A DNA stretch of 16,584 nucleotides from GWC2-37-8 sp964485555 (GTDB lineage Bacteria; Patescibacteriota; Minisyncoccia; Moranbacterales; GWC2-37-73): positions 1 to 16,584 of the forward strand of contig CAZAJN010000008.1 in NCBI GenBank assembly GCA_964485555.1. Reading direction: 5' to 3'. Positions 5,581 to 11,998 of this stretch are shown here, one piece after another. Below the pieces are notes generated by a model. It saw only the letters and a list, made by a program, of their open reading frames with translations, ran no database searches and was not told the origin of the DNA. Each line of letters starts with the position of its first letter. Positions within the stretch are counted from its first letter, which is position 1. Made by a program: the position numbers and the translations under genes.

Positions 5581-7077
5581 CTATTTCTGTTCCTCAACTG
5601 TTGCTGAATCCTGGAAGAGGTCTCCGAAGAAAGTTGTGCGCTCAGGGAAATAGATGGCATGAAGAGAATTCTGTCCCTGGTCATTTTTTTCCGTGTAGTA
5701 CAGTTTGTTGTCCACGAAATTGTTGACCAAGATGGAGCTGCTGTCATTGAGTGTCAGAATGTCCATCATGTTGCGGTTGTCGCGCTTGTCGATTTCAATG
5801 ATTTTGACTTTGTTGTTGTTGGTGAAAAGGACGTGTTCATAGTCCCGTGACCATTGGACGTTTTCAATTTTGTCGGACATGTGCGTGATTGGCATGACTT
5901 CATTTTCAGCCCTGGTTGGTTGAACTTCCCATTTGCGGACAAAATAAGCTGAAACCTCGCGATCGTTCCAGAAAAGCAGTTTCTTGCCGTCGTCTGAGAA
6001 TTGAGACCCTGTGGCATTGGAGGAAAGTTTGTTGAAATGGGTGTTCTCTTCACCCTTGTTGAAAACATACAGAACTCGGCTTTTGTTTAACATTACCATG
6101 CGGTTATCGTCATAGACAATGATTTGATAGGATGAATCTTCCATGTCTTGAGGAGAAGATGTTGTCATCTGTTCTCTTGCGCTTGATCCGTCAAAATTTG
6201 TTTTATACACGATTCCTTCTGGAAGTTGGAAATAGAAAAGTGCTTTTGGCGACAGATCATAACTTGCGATGTTTTGAACAACTTCTTTTTTATTTTCCAT
6301 GTCATTGAGGTCGAGACGCCAGAGGTTGCTTTCTGACATGTAGAAAAGCACATTTTTGTTTTTCGGATCCCAACGCGCATGAGAAAGATTGCTGTGTCCG
6401 CTCAATTCTTTCAGATTGAGAATCGGTTCGGAATTGTCCACTGAGGTGATGAAATAATTTTTTTCTCCGTCTTTGATGGCTGGAATTATGATGCGGTGTG
6501 CCTGAGGTGACCATTCGATGTTTTCGCGATTGTCATCTGTGAATTTATAGTCGTCGGCCACGAAAACCTGGTTTATTTCCAATGTTCCGGGATTGAAGAT
6601 TTTGACCATGAAATCATTTTCAATTTGCTGGGAAAAGGCTGCCAAATTTTTTCTGGGTGAAATGAAGAACTTCTGAATTCCTGGGGAATCATAATCTTCA
6701 CGAGCGTATGAATCTTGGACTAATATTATGTTCCAAAATTCAGTTGAAATTCCACTGTGAACCGACATCCGCTTGGACCACGTCTGATATCCTGGCGCTT
6801 TGATCTCCAAAAGATATGACCCAGGCTTAATGCCTCCGATGTGATATGAGTTGTTGATCATGTTGAATGATTTCGATGGTATCAAAATTCCATCGATGTA
6901 TACATTGACCTCCTTGGGAGTGGTGTTCAGTGTCACGGAGCCAGTGTACACAAAAACGCCTCGCTCAAAGCTGAAGCTGTACCCAAAGGCGTATCCTATG
7001 ATTGTGGCAGCTACGAACCAAAAAAGGACCACTAACGTCCAGAAAAATATTTTTTTAGGCAGTTCTGATTGCTCCAT
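5581..7077 (-). CDS. PEGA-domain beta-propeller membrane protein
   Basis: The 498-residue protein has a short cytoplasmic N-terminus, one membrane helix (about 10-32) and then an extracytoplasmic PEGA domain at about 44-110 (GSVTLNTTPKEVNVYIDG, IKPGSYLLEIKAPGYQTW). PEGA domains are small beta-sandwiches common in surface proteins. The remainder (about 125-490) shows repeated strand blocks such as NIEWSPQAHRIIIPA, HARWDPKNKNVLFYM, SDDGKKLLFWNDR and VQWSRDYEHVLFTNN, typical of WD40/TolB-like beta-propellers. It probably acts as an anchored extracellular binding or scaffold protein; the ligand is unknown. The start follows a weak leader without Shine-Dalgarno. Confidence 0.88.
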   Translation of the reverse strand: MEQSELPKKIFFWTLVVLFWFVAATIIGYAFGYSFSFERGVFVYTGSVTLNTTPKEVNVYIDGILIPSKSFNMINNSYHIGGIKPGSYLLEIKAPGYQTWSKRMSVHSGISTEFWNIILVQDSYAREDYDSPGIQKFFISPRKNLAAFSQQIENDFMVKIFNPGTLEINQVFVADDYKFTDDNRENIEWSPQAHRIIIPAIKDGEKNYFITSVDNSEPILNLKELSGHSNLSHARWDPKNKNVLFYMSESNLWRLDLNDMENKKEVVQNIASYDLSPKALFYFQLPEGIVYKTNFDGSSAREQMTTSSPQDMEDSSYQIIVYDDNRMVMLNKSRVLYVFNKGEENTHFNKLSSNATGSQFSDDGKKLLFWNDREVSAYFVRKWEVQPTRAENEVMPITHMSDKIENVQWSRDYEHVLFTNNNKVKIIEIDKRDNRNMMDILTLNDSSSILVNNFVDNKLYYTEKNDQGQNSLHAIYFPERTTFFGDLFQDSATVEEQK

Positions 7078-7119
7078 ATATATGTTCTTGTCTAATTTTT
7101 TAGATAACTTGCTGGGCTA

Positions 7120-7148
7120 ATTATAAGCTAGTTGGGGTCATTTGTCCA
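7120..7148 (-). promoter_or_regulatory. Promoter for the PEGA gene
   Basis: On the minus strand, TGGACA (7143-7148 on the plus strand) and TATAAT (7120-7125) are separated by 17 nt. The -10 box lies about 43 bases before the start codon at 7077. Confidence 0.75.
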
Positions 7149-7161
7149 CTTTTGCTCTGAA

Positions 7162-7190
7162 TTTACCAAGCAAACAAAATGTGCTAATAT
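7162..7190 (+). promoter_or_regulatory. Extended -10 promoter for the gene at 7228
   Basis: TGCTAATAT (7182-7190) is an extended -10 box. The -35 position 17 bases upstream is only a weak match, TTTACC (7162-7167). The promoter is divergent from that of the PEGA gene, with the two -35 regions about 14 bases apart. Confidence 0.55.
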
Positions 7191-7227
7191 TTGCCTATAG
7201 AAAACAAATAATTATACATACAAATCC

Positions 7228-7725
7228 ATGCAATTAGAAAAACTTTTTCGAACATTAGGGCTTTCTGTCAGTAGCGCGGAAATCGTGACTTTGGTTTTGG
7301 TTGTCCTGGCCATAACTGTGGCATTTTGGCTATTGGTGGGGCGTTTTCGCCTGCACAGCGTGCTGATCAACATCTACATTTCCTTTTCGCTCATTTGGGC
7401 CATTCCCAAGGAGGTGATTGGAACCAGTCCCAATCTTTCAGTGATGCTTTTCCTTATATCTATAGTGTTGCTTACCCTTTTAGGGAAATACACTTTCGAC
7501 ATCCATCTTTCCGGTTCAGGATTGGCGTATTGGCAGATTTTCACCATGAGCTTTTTGGAAGTTGGTTTGATTGTGAGCATCTTGGCAGCTTTCATCGGGG
7601 ACAAGACATTGCTCAAATTTGTTTCAAGGGATGCTCTTTTCTATTTTTCTTCGCCCTGGGCTAAATTTTTGTGGCTAGCATTGCCGTTGGCCTTTTTGGT
7701 CTATATCAACAAGAGGGGAAGATAG
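7228..7725 (+). CDS. Multi-pass membrane protein, unknown function
   Basis: The 165-residue protein is strongly hydrophobic, with about five predicted membrane helices near residues 17-37, 44-60, 70-86, 103-122 and 145-161. Short loops lie between them, and the C-terminus is basic (INKRGR), which suggests a cytoplasmic tail. No catalytic motif is visible and I do not recognise a family. It is divergently transcribed from the PEGA/propeller gene across a 150-bp shared promoter region, so the two may be co-regulated. The leader lacks a Shine-Dalgarno, but the ATG is the first plausible start after the promoter. Confidence 0.85.
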   Translation: MQLEKLFRTLGLSVSSAEIVTLVLVVLAITVAFWLLVGRFRLHSVLINIYISFSLIWAIPKEVIGTSPNLSVMLFLISIVLLTLLGKYTFDIHLSGSGLAYWQIFTMSFLEVGLIVSILAAFIGDKTLLKFVSRDALFYFSSPWAKFLWLALPLAFLVYINKRGR

Positions 7726-7764
7726 AAGAGAAATTTCAAAATCCAAATATTAAATATCAAACAG

Positions 7765-7788
7765 AACCTCCATTACGGGAGGTTTTAT
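7765..7788 (+). terminator. Intrinsic terminator after 7725
   Basis: AACCTCC (7765-7771) and GGAGGTT (7778-7784) form a 7-bp stem around ATTACG, followed by TTATTT. The stem resembles that of the rpsI terminator. Confidence 0.8.
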
Positions 7789-7790
7789 TT

Positions 7791-7848
7791 GAATCCCTCT
7801 GTGCCACTAAAAAAATCCCCTGAAGGGATTTTCTCTTTGTGGGCACAA
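7791..7848. other. Two inverted tRNA-Lys 3'-end fragments around a terminator
   Basis: GAATCCCTCTGTGCC (7791-7805, plus) equals the T-arm/acceptor 3' end of the tRNA-Lys gene that lies on the minus strand at 8055. TTTGTGGGCACA (7837-7848) equals the plus-strand view of that tRNA's 3' end and flank (8051-8062). Between them is a hairpin: AAAATCCC (7812-7819) pairs with GGGATTTT (7825-7832). Its A/T flanks suit termination in both directions. It looks like what remains of two converging tRNA-Lys 3' ends. Confidence 0.55.
7812..7839. terminator. Bidirectional intrinsic terminator
   Basis: An 8-bp stem (7812-7819 with 7825-7832) with a CTGAA loop. On plus it is followed by TTTTCTCTTT, on minus by a run of T. 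No intact gene ends into it now from the minus side. Confidence 0.65.
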
Positions 7849-8004
7849 TGCAACGCGTCACGAACTCGTCGACACTCGCTCGCTCCTTGCCCGCGGTGGC
7901 GCTGAATGCTCCTATGGTCGCATTCATCGGCGTTCGCTGCGAAAACTTTTTGCTAAAAGTTTTCTAGCTCACTGCCACCGGTTCGAATCCCTTCAATACT
8001 AACC
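7849..8004. other. Structured GC-richer element with three-way junction
   Basis: CGGTGGC (7894-7900) pairs with GCCACCG (7974-7980) and encloses two perfect hairpins. These are GAATGC/GCATTC (7904-7909, 7920-7925) and the 10-bp GAAAACTTTT/AAAAGTTTTC (7941-7950, 7955-7964, loop TGCT). Together they make a three-way junction. The right edge carries GGTTCGAATCCC (7980-7991), the T-arm consensus of a tRNA, but no tRNA fold can be completed around it. The 5' side (7849-7893) is rich in CTCG/ACGA words. No ORF of note is present. A structured RNA or a small mobile repeat that targets tRNA ends are both possible. Confidence 0.5.
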
Positions 8005-8053
8005 AAACATAATAAAAGAGACTTCTTTTTGAGAAGTCTCTTTTATTATGTTT
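8005..8053. terminator. Perfect 22-bp hairpin terminator, tRNA-Lys
   Basis: Bases 8005-8026 are exactly complementary to 8032-8053, with a 5-nt loop. On the minus strand the GAGACTTCT core is followed by TTTTATTATG, as in an intrinsic terminator. It starts one base after the tRNA discriminator. The A-tract on the other side would also allow termination of plus-strand transcripts. Confidence 0.8.
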
Positions 8054-8054
8054 G

Positions 8055-8127
8055 TGGGCACAGAGGGATTCGAACCCCCGACCATCGGCTTAAAAGGCCG
8101 CTGCTCTACCAACTGAGCTATGTGCCC
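8055..8127 (-). tRNA. tRNA-Lys (anticodon UUU)
   Basis: The minus strand folds as a full cloverleaf. The acceptor stem is GGGCACA/TGTGCCC, the D arm GCTC-AGTTGGTA-GAGC, and the anticodon loop CTTTTAA has anticodon TTT at 8092-8094. The T arm is GGGGG-TTCGAAT-CCCTC. The discriminator is A (complement of 8055). The first anticodon-stem pair is a G-A mismatch. CCA is not encoded (ACAAA follows), so a CCA-adding enzyme is required. The gene has its own promoter and terminator. It lies about 4 kb from lysS, the enzyme that charges it. Confidence 0.96.
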
Positions 8128-8178
8128 ATAGCATCTATATTTTCAACAAAACATGATATTTTTTATGTAACAAGATTT

Positions 8179-8206
8179 ATTATATCAGATATAAAATACT
8201 CGTCAA
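8179..8206 (-). promoter_or_regulatory. Promoter for tRNA-Lys
   Basis: On the minus strand, TTGACG (8201-8206) and TATAAT (8179-8184) are separated by 16 nt, with TGA directly before the -10 (extended -10). Transcription would begin about 45 bases before the mature tRNA 5' end. Confidence 0.8.
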
Positions 8207-8230
8207 CTGTACTGGATTTTTTCTTAGTAT

Positions 8231-8240
8231 TTGCTATAAT
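8231..8240 (+). promoter_or_regulatory. Extended -10 promoter for the lipoprotein gene
   Basis: TTTGCTATAAT (ending 8240) is a consensus extended -10 (TGC-TATAAT at 8232-8240). There is no convincing -35. It is divergent from the tRNA-Lys promoter. Confidence 0.6.
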
Positions 8241-8254
8241 ATAGACATTAGTGA

Positions 8255-8304
8255 AATAAAAGGGTATTAAACCTTTTGTTATCTGCGCTCGCTTCGCTTG
8301 ATAA
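8255..8304 (+). repeat. Leader dyads before the lipoprotein gene
   Basis: AAAAGG pairs with CCTTTT in the first half of the 5' leader. TTATC and GATAA then bracket a GCG/CGC core (GCGCTCGCTTCGC) around 8279-8304. Both lie between the promoter and the start at 8324. They are suggestive of leader structure, but no known riboswitch is recognised. Confidence 0.35.
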
Positions 8305-8323
8305 TAAATGAAAAAGTAAAAAT

Positions 8324-9385
8324 ATGAAAAGACTATTGTTGATAGTGCCAATTGTCGGAATCTCGATGCTGCTTTCCGGTTGCAGTTTGCCTGGGTCTAT
8401 CTTGCCAGTCAAGGATGGCATGGCCAATGCTACTTTTATAAAATCTGAAGATGGTGGAAATACCTGGAATCCGAAGATGAGGATAGATGACAAGAAAAAC
8501 ATCGCCGGTATTGACGTTCTGACCATGGCAATTCATCCTGCTGATTCGAACATTGTATATCTGGGAACAGCTTCCAATGGTTTGTTTGTAACAAAAGATG
8601 GTGGTGAGAATTGGACTCAGGTTGCCTATGCTGACAAAGCCTATGGACTTGTTTTTGACACCAGAAATCCTGACATCATGTACGGCAGTGGGATTTTTAA
8701 TGGCAGGGCTAAGATTTTCAAGAGGCTTGCTGAGGGTCAGGAATGGAAAGAAATCTATACTGAGCCAGCCGACGGCACAACCATTTCCAGCCTGGCTATC
8801 AATGAAAGGAATCCTCAGATTCTCTATGCTGGAACTAGTGATGGTGTTATCATAAAAACCATTGATGGCGGACAGACTTGGGTAAATCTCAAAATGGAAA
8901 ACAAAACCAATTCGCCGATTGTTAGCATAGGATTCGATGCTGCCAATGACGCCCATGTTTTCTTTGCAGTTTTTCAAACCGGAATTTTGGAAACAAAAAA
9001 TGGCGGCGCAACACTGGAGGATGTCACTAAACAAATTGACACAATCGGAAACACTTCGAGCGTATACACTCTCACGACCGATCCGTATTTTGGCGGCATC
9101 GTGTTTGCAGGAACTGCGAATGGAGTTTTCAGAAGAAATGGGGATGGAACTTGGAGTTCGATGAATCTGATTGAAAGCTCCAAAGCTTTTCCGGTCAGAT
9201 CGATCGCTGTCAATCCAAGAAACTCCAAGGAAATAATGTATTCTTCCGCCAAGGCGATTTACAAATCAACTGATGGCGGAGCAAGATGGGCAACTTTCCA
9301 ATTGGACACGAGCAAGGAAATCAGCGCGATCAGATATGACGCATCAAATCCAGCCAGGATTTATGCTGGTCTCAGGGGTTTTTAG
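8324..9385 (+). CDS. Asp-box (BNR/Ycf48-like) beta-propeller lipoprotein
   Basis: The 353-residue protein begins with a lipoprotein signal, MKRLLLIVPIVGISMLLSGC, with the lipobox LSGC and lipidated cysteine C20. The mature part has repeated Asp-box motifs of the S/T-x-D-G-G-x-x-W type: residues 41-48 (SEDGGNTW), 90-97 (TKDGGENW), 179-186 (TIDGGQTW) and 315-322 (STDGGARW). Weaker copies lie between. Blocks such as ADSNIVYLGTASNGLFVT and NPQILYAGTSDGVI are the linking strands. These features predict a seven-bladed propeller of the sortilin/Ycf48/BNR class anchored outside the membrane. The role is probably binding or assembly rather than catalysis; the partner is unknown. It is followed by frr after 31 bases. 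Confidence 0.9.
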   Translation: MKRLLLIVPIVGISMLLSGCSLPGSILPVKDGMANATFIKSEDGGNTWNPKMRIDDKKNIAGIDVLTMAIHPADSNIVYLGTASNGLFVTKDGGENWTQVAYADKAYGLVFDTRNPDIMYGSGIFNGRAKIFKRLAEGQEWKEIYTEPADGTTISSLAINERNPQILYAGTSDGVIIKTIDGGQTWVNLKMENKTNSPIVSIGFDAANDAHVFFAVFQTGILETKNGGATLEDVTKQIDTIGNTSSVYTLTTDPYFGGIVFAGTANGVFRRNGDGTWSSMNLIESSKAFPVRSIAVNPRNSKEIMYSSAKAIYKSTDGGARWATFQLDTSKEISAIRYDASNPARIYAGLRGF

Positions 9386-9416
9386 AATAATTTAATCTTT
9401 AAATTGAAATAATGAT

Positions 9417-9974
9417 ATGCACAATGAAATTATAAATTTGCACCGCGAGGATCTCGATAAATCCATCGAACATTTTATCGGGGAGGCTGGCAAGATCCGA
9501 ACAGGAAGGGCAAACGCTTCCTTGGTGGAGGATGTCTTGGTTGACTACTATGGAACCAGGACTCCACTTAAGCAGATGGCCGCAATAAATATTCCGGAAC
9601 CTCGACAGATCACCATTCAACCCTGGGACAGAAGCGCCATGGGTGTCATCGAAAATACTATCAGAAACTCAGATCTCAATTTGAACCCTGTCAATGATGG
9701 GATCCTGATCAGAATCACCATTCCGATGCTCACCGAGGAAAGGCGCCGTGAGATGGTAAAAATGCTAAATCAGAAAGCAGAGGAGGCTCGCATTGCAATC
9801 CGTTCAATAAGGGAGGATATATTGAAAGAAATCAAAGAAGCTGAAAAAGCTGGCGATATTTCCGAGGACGATGAATTTAAAGCCAAAGAAAGAGTTCAGG
9901 AAATTGTGGCTGATTTCAACAAGAAAATAGAAGACATTCGAGCTAAAAAAGAAGTAGAAGTGATGACAGTATAA
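9417..9974 (+). CDS. frr: Ribosome recycling factor
   Basis: The product has 185 residues, the usual RRF length. Signatures are GKIRTGRANASLVEDVLVDY near the N-terminus (domain I helix), then YYGTRTPLKQMAAINIPEPR and ITIQPWDRSAMGVIENTIRN of domain II. NDGILIRITIPMLTEERRRE follows, and then the long C-terminal helices ending FNKKIEDIRAKKEVEVMTV. RRF acts with EF-G to split post-termination ribosomes. It is usually next to pyrH and tsf, but here it stands between a lipoprotein gene and rseP. No Shine-Dalgarno is present; the family N-terminus supports this ATG. Confidence 0.98.
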   Translation: MHNEIINLHREDLDKSIEHFIGEAGKIRTGRANASLVEDVLVDYYGTRTPLKQMAAINIPEPRQITIQPWDRSAMGVIENTIRNSDLNLNPVNDGILIRITIPMLTEERRREMVKMLNQKAEEARIAIRSIREDILKEIKEAEKAGDISEDDEFKAKERVQEIVADFNKKIEDIRAKKEVEVMTV

Positions 9975-9982
9975 AAAAATTC

Positions 9983-10089
9983 AAATTTCCAATGACTAAT
10001 GACAAATAAAATCCTAAATCCAAATGACAAATTTTGGATATTTGGGTTTTGACATTGATTTGTCATTGGAAGTTAGTCATTTGTCATTT
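9983..10089 (+). repeat. Imperfect inverted-repeat spacer, frr-rseP
   Basis: The left arm has TTTCCAATGACTAATGACAA, the right arm ATTTGTCATTGGAA and TTAGTCATTTGTCATTT, partly complementary in a rearranged order. CCAAATGACAAATTTTGG in the middle repeats the same word. The architecture is the same as the AGCT-word spacers but with a different word family (AATGACAAAT). It ends about 20 bases before the rseP ATG. Confidence 0.7.
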
Positions 10090-10109
10090 AAACATATAAA
10101 TAAAATTAA

Positions 10110-11243
10110 ATGCTTACATTAATTGTTTTCTTAGTAATCCTCGGTCTTCTCGTTTTCGTCCATGAATTGGGTCATTTTGTTGTTGCTCGCAGAAATGGAA
10201 TAAAATGCGACGAATTTGGTTTTGGTTTTCCGCCACGTGCAATTGGAGTGTTCAAAAATGAAAAAAAAGGAAAGTGGCAACTAGTTGTCGGCAATAAGCA
10301 TGTCGAATCAAAAAATACCATCTACTCCTTGAACTGGTTTCCTTTGGGTGGCTTTGTCAAAATCAAAGGTGAAGACGGGGAAGGAAAAAAGGAAAAAGAC
10401 AGTTTCGCCTCCAAGACTGCTTGGGTAAGAATAAAAGTTCTGGCAGCAGGTGTGACCATGAATTTTATTTTGGCATGGGTTTTGTTTTCATGGCTGCTCA
10501 CCATGGGCATCAATCAGGAAGTTGATCAAGATGACACGACTGTTTCTGGGACAAAAATTCAAATAGTCACGGTGGCTCCAAAAAGTCCTGCCTACGAAAT
10601 GGGAATCCGTGAAGGGGATACGGTTGTGAAATGCGAAGGGGCGGATGTCATTTGTGGCAATGGTTTTGCAAACATCGCTGAACTCCAATCTTTTGTAGCT
10701 GAAAACAAGGGAAAAGAAATTACTTTACAAATATCAAGAGGAAATGATGTATTGGAATTCACAGGCACTCCTCGTTCGGAAGCTCCAGAAGGGGAAGGGT
10801 TGCTGGGAGTTGGATTGGCTCAGACAATCTTTGTGAAATATTCACTATGGGAGGCGATCAAACAAGGTCCGGTTGTTATGTGGAATGTCTTGATCATGAT
10901 GGGAATCGTCATAGGAAGCTTGTTTGCTGGTGACACGACAAATATTGGTGGTCCGCTGGCTATCGCGCATTTCACCAAGCAAGCTACAGCATTGGGATTT
11001 GCTTCAGTCGTCCAATTGGCAGCATTGCTTAGTATCAATCTTGGAATCGTGAACATCTTGCCGATTCCGGCGCTTGATGGCGGTCGCATCCTGTTTGTTC
11101 TGATTGAAAAAATAAAAGGTTCGCCAGTGTCGCAGGAGACTGAGGGAACAATGCATACAATCGGATTTTTTCTGCTGATGCTTTTGATGGTCTATCTTGT
11201 TGTCCATGACTTGATGAGATATGGTTTGGGTGGAATATTCTAG
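10110..11243 (+). CDS. rseP: Site-2 (RIP) zinc metalloprotease
   Basis: The 377-residue membrane protease carries the catalytic HELGH at residues 18-22 in the first membrane helix. A periplasm-side insert follows, with a PDZ domain at about 130-220 (APKSPAYEMGIREGDTVVK). The second active-site motif, NILPIPALDGG, begins at N315 with the zinc-binding D323. It ends in a hydrophobic helix (FFLLMLLMVYLVVHDL). Family members cut transmembrane segments of anti-sigma factors or leftover signal peptides. A single PDZ domain makes it closer to the Gram-positive RasP type than to E. coli RseP. The start is set by the family N-terminus. Confidence 0.96.
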   Translation: MLTLIVFLVILGLLVFVHELGHFVVARRNGIKCDEFGFGFPPRAIGVFKNEKKGKWQLVVGNKHVESKNTIYSLNWFPLGGFVKIKGEDGEGKKEKDSFASKTAWVRIKVLAAGVTMNFILAWVLFSWLLTMGINQEVDQDDTTVSGTKIQIVTVAPKSPAYEMGIREGDTVVKCEGADVICGNGFANIAELQSFVAENKGKEITLQISRGNDVLEFTGTPRSEAPEGEGLLGVGLAQTIFVKYSLWEAIKQGPVVMWNVLIMMGIVIGSLFAGDTTNIGGPLAIAHFTKQATALGFASVVQLAALLSINLGIVNILPIPALDGGRILFVLIEKIKGSPVSQETEGTMHTIGFFLLMLLMVYLVVHDLMRYGLGGIF

Positions 11244-11272
11244 GTTATTTGCTGTATAAATCAGAGGTTTTT

Positions 11273-11313
11273 TCGAAAATTTGCCAATCCTTGACAAGGG
11301 GGCAAATTTTCGA
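11273..11313. promoter_or_regulatory. 13-bp-arm dyad overlapping the greA promoter
   Basis: TCGAAAATTTGCC (11273-11285) and GGCAAATTTTCGA (11301-11313) are perfect inverted repeats. The 15-nt centre holds CCTT-GAC-AAGG, a further dyad that contains the -35 hexamer. The right arm ends exactly where the -10 begins. It could be an operator for a dimeric repressor, or a hairpin ending the rseP transcript; no T-tract follows it. Confidence 0.7.
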
Positions 11314-11319
11314 TATTAT
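11291..11319 (+). promoter_or_regulatory. greA promoter
   Basis: A perfect TTGACA (11291-11296) is followed after 17 nt by TATTAT (11314-11319). The leader from about 11326 to the ATG at 11402 is some 75 nt and contains a weak hairpin (TGCCG at 11354-11358 with CGGTA at 11367-11371) followed by a T-run. Confidence 0.8.
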
Positions 11320-11401
11320 AGACGTGTTTGCAAATCATGATAAATATGAATGTTGCCGTTTTCGAGCGGTATTTTTTAATCACTAAAAATCAAAGAGAGC
11401 T

Positions 11402-11857
11402 ATGGTACGATTTATTACTAAAGAAGGATTGGAAAAATTGCGCACCGAACTTGAAGACAGAAAGACTCGCTTGAGGCAGGAAATTGCTCAAGCTATTAAG
11501 GAGGCTAAGGAGCAAGGTGATTTGAGTGAAAATGCTGAATACGCTGAAGCTAAATCACAGCAAAATGAAAATGAGTCACGTATTGGAGAGTTGGAAATGG
11601 TCATCAAAAACTCACAAGTTGTTGAAAGAGACGACTCTCAAAAAGGCGCACAGATGAGCAGCGTGGTGAAAGTTTCATTCAATGGAAGCGAAATGGAATT
11701 CACGATCGTAGGTTCAAATGAAGCTGATCCTGCCAATTTCAAAATTTCAAACGAATCTCCTTTGGGCAAGGCTTTTATGGGACACAATGCCGGAGACACT
11801 GTTGATGTGACAACTCCTAAAGGTGTCATCACTTACAAAATTGTTGATGTGAAATAA
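11402..11857 (+). CDS. greA: Transcript cleavage factor GreA
   Basis: The 151-residue protein has a typical Gre layout. An N-terminal coiled coil (about 1-75) reaches into the polymerase secondary channel, with the acidic tip EQGDLSENAEY. D40 and E43 in it correspond to the E. coli pair that positions the catalytic Mg2+. The C-terminal FKBP-like domain (about 80-151) contains ISNESPLGKAFMGHNAGDTV and ends VITYKIVDVK. It rescues backtracked RNA polymerase by stimulating cleavage of the transcript 3' end. Length is slightly below the E. coli 158. An AGAGAG just upstream is a weak Shine-Dalgarno. Confidence 0.97.
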   Translation: MVRFITKEGLEKLRTELEDRKTRLRQEIAQAIKEAKEQGDLSENAEYAEAKSQQNENESRIGELEMVIKNSQVVERDDSQKGAQMSSVVKVSFNGSEMEFTIVGSNEADPANFKISNESPLGKAFMGHNAGDTVDVTTPKGVITYKIVDVK

Positions 11858-11878
11858 ATTATTGTTCAGATTTTCACC

Positions 11879-11905
11879 AAAGAGCGGCTCCGGTCGCTCT
11901 TTTTT
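11879..11905 (+). terminator. Intrinsic terminator after greA
   Basis: AAAGAGCG (11879-11886) and CGCTCTTT (11895-11902) form an 8-bp stem around GCTCCGGT, running into a T-tract that ends TTTG. Confidence 0.9.
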
Positions 11906-11938
11906 GTTTCATAAGCTGAAATAAATTCAAATGATAAC

Positions 11939-11966
11939 TTGTTGAAGTTGCCAAAAGCCTTATAAT
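11939..11966 (+). promoter_or_regulatory. lysS promoter
   Basis: A perfect TATAAT (11961-11966) with a weak -35, TTGTTG (11939-11944), 16 nt upstream. The leader to the lysS ATG at 12113 is about 140 nt and filled with repeats. Confidence 0.65.
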
Positions 11967-11998
11967 ACGCTACTATTGATGTATTAACAAGCCATAAA

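Noticed and set aside
7839..7991. A tRNA with a long insert or intron, from GGGCACA to GGTTCGAATCCC
   Set aside because: The T-stem around TTCGAAT (ACCGG/CCCTT) does not pair well, there is no anticodon arm, and the acceptor ends do not match each other.
8029..8244. A 71-residue + strand ORF with GIRTPDHRLKRPLLYQLSYVP
   Set aside because: It is the antisense reading of the tRNA-Lys gene, a well-known false protein.
8279..8304. Riboswitch in the lipoprotein leader
   Set aside because: The dyads are short and match no riboswitch core that I can recognise.
8333..9034. A 233-residue minus-strand ORF
   Set aside because: It is antisense to the Asp-box lipoprotein, whose signal peptide and repeats are convincing.
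11354..11378. Attenuator in the greA leader
   Set aside because: The stem is only five pairs with a wobble and is too weak to support beyond a mention.
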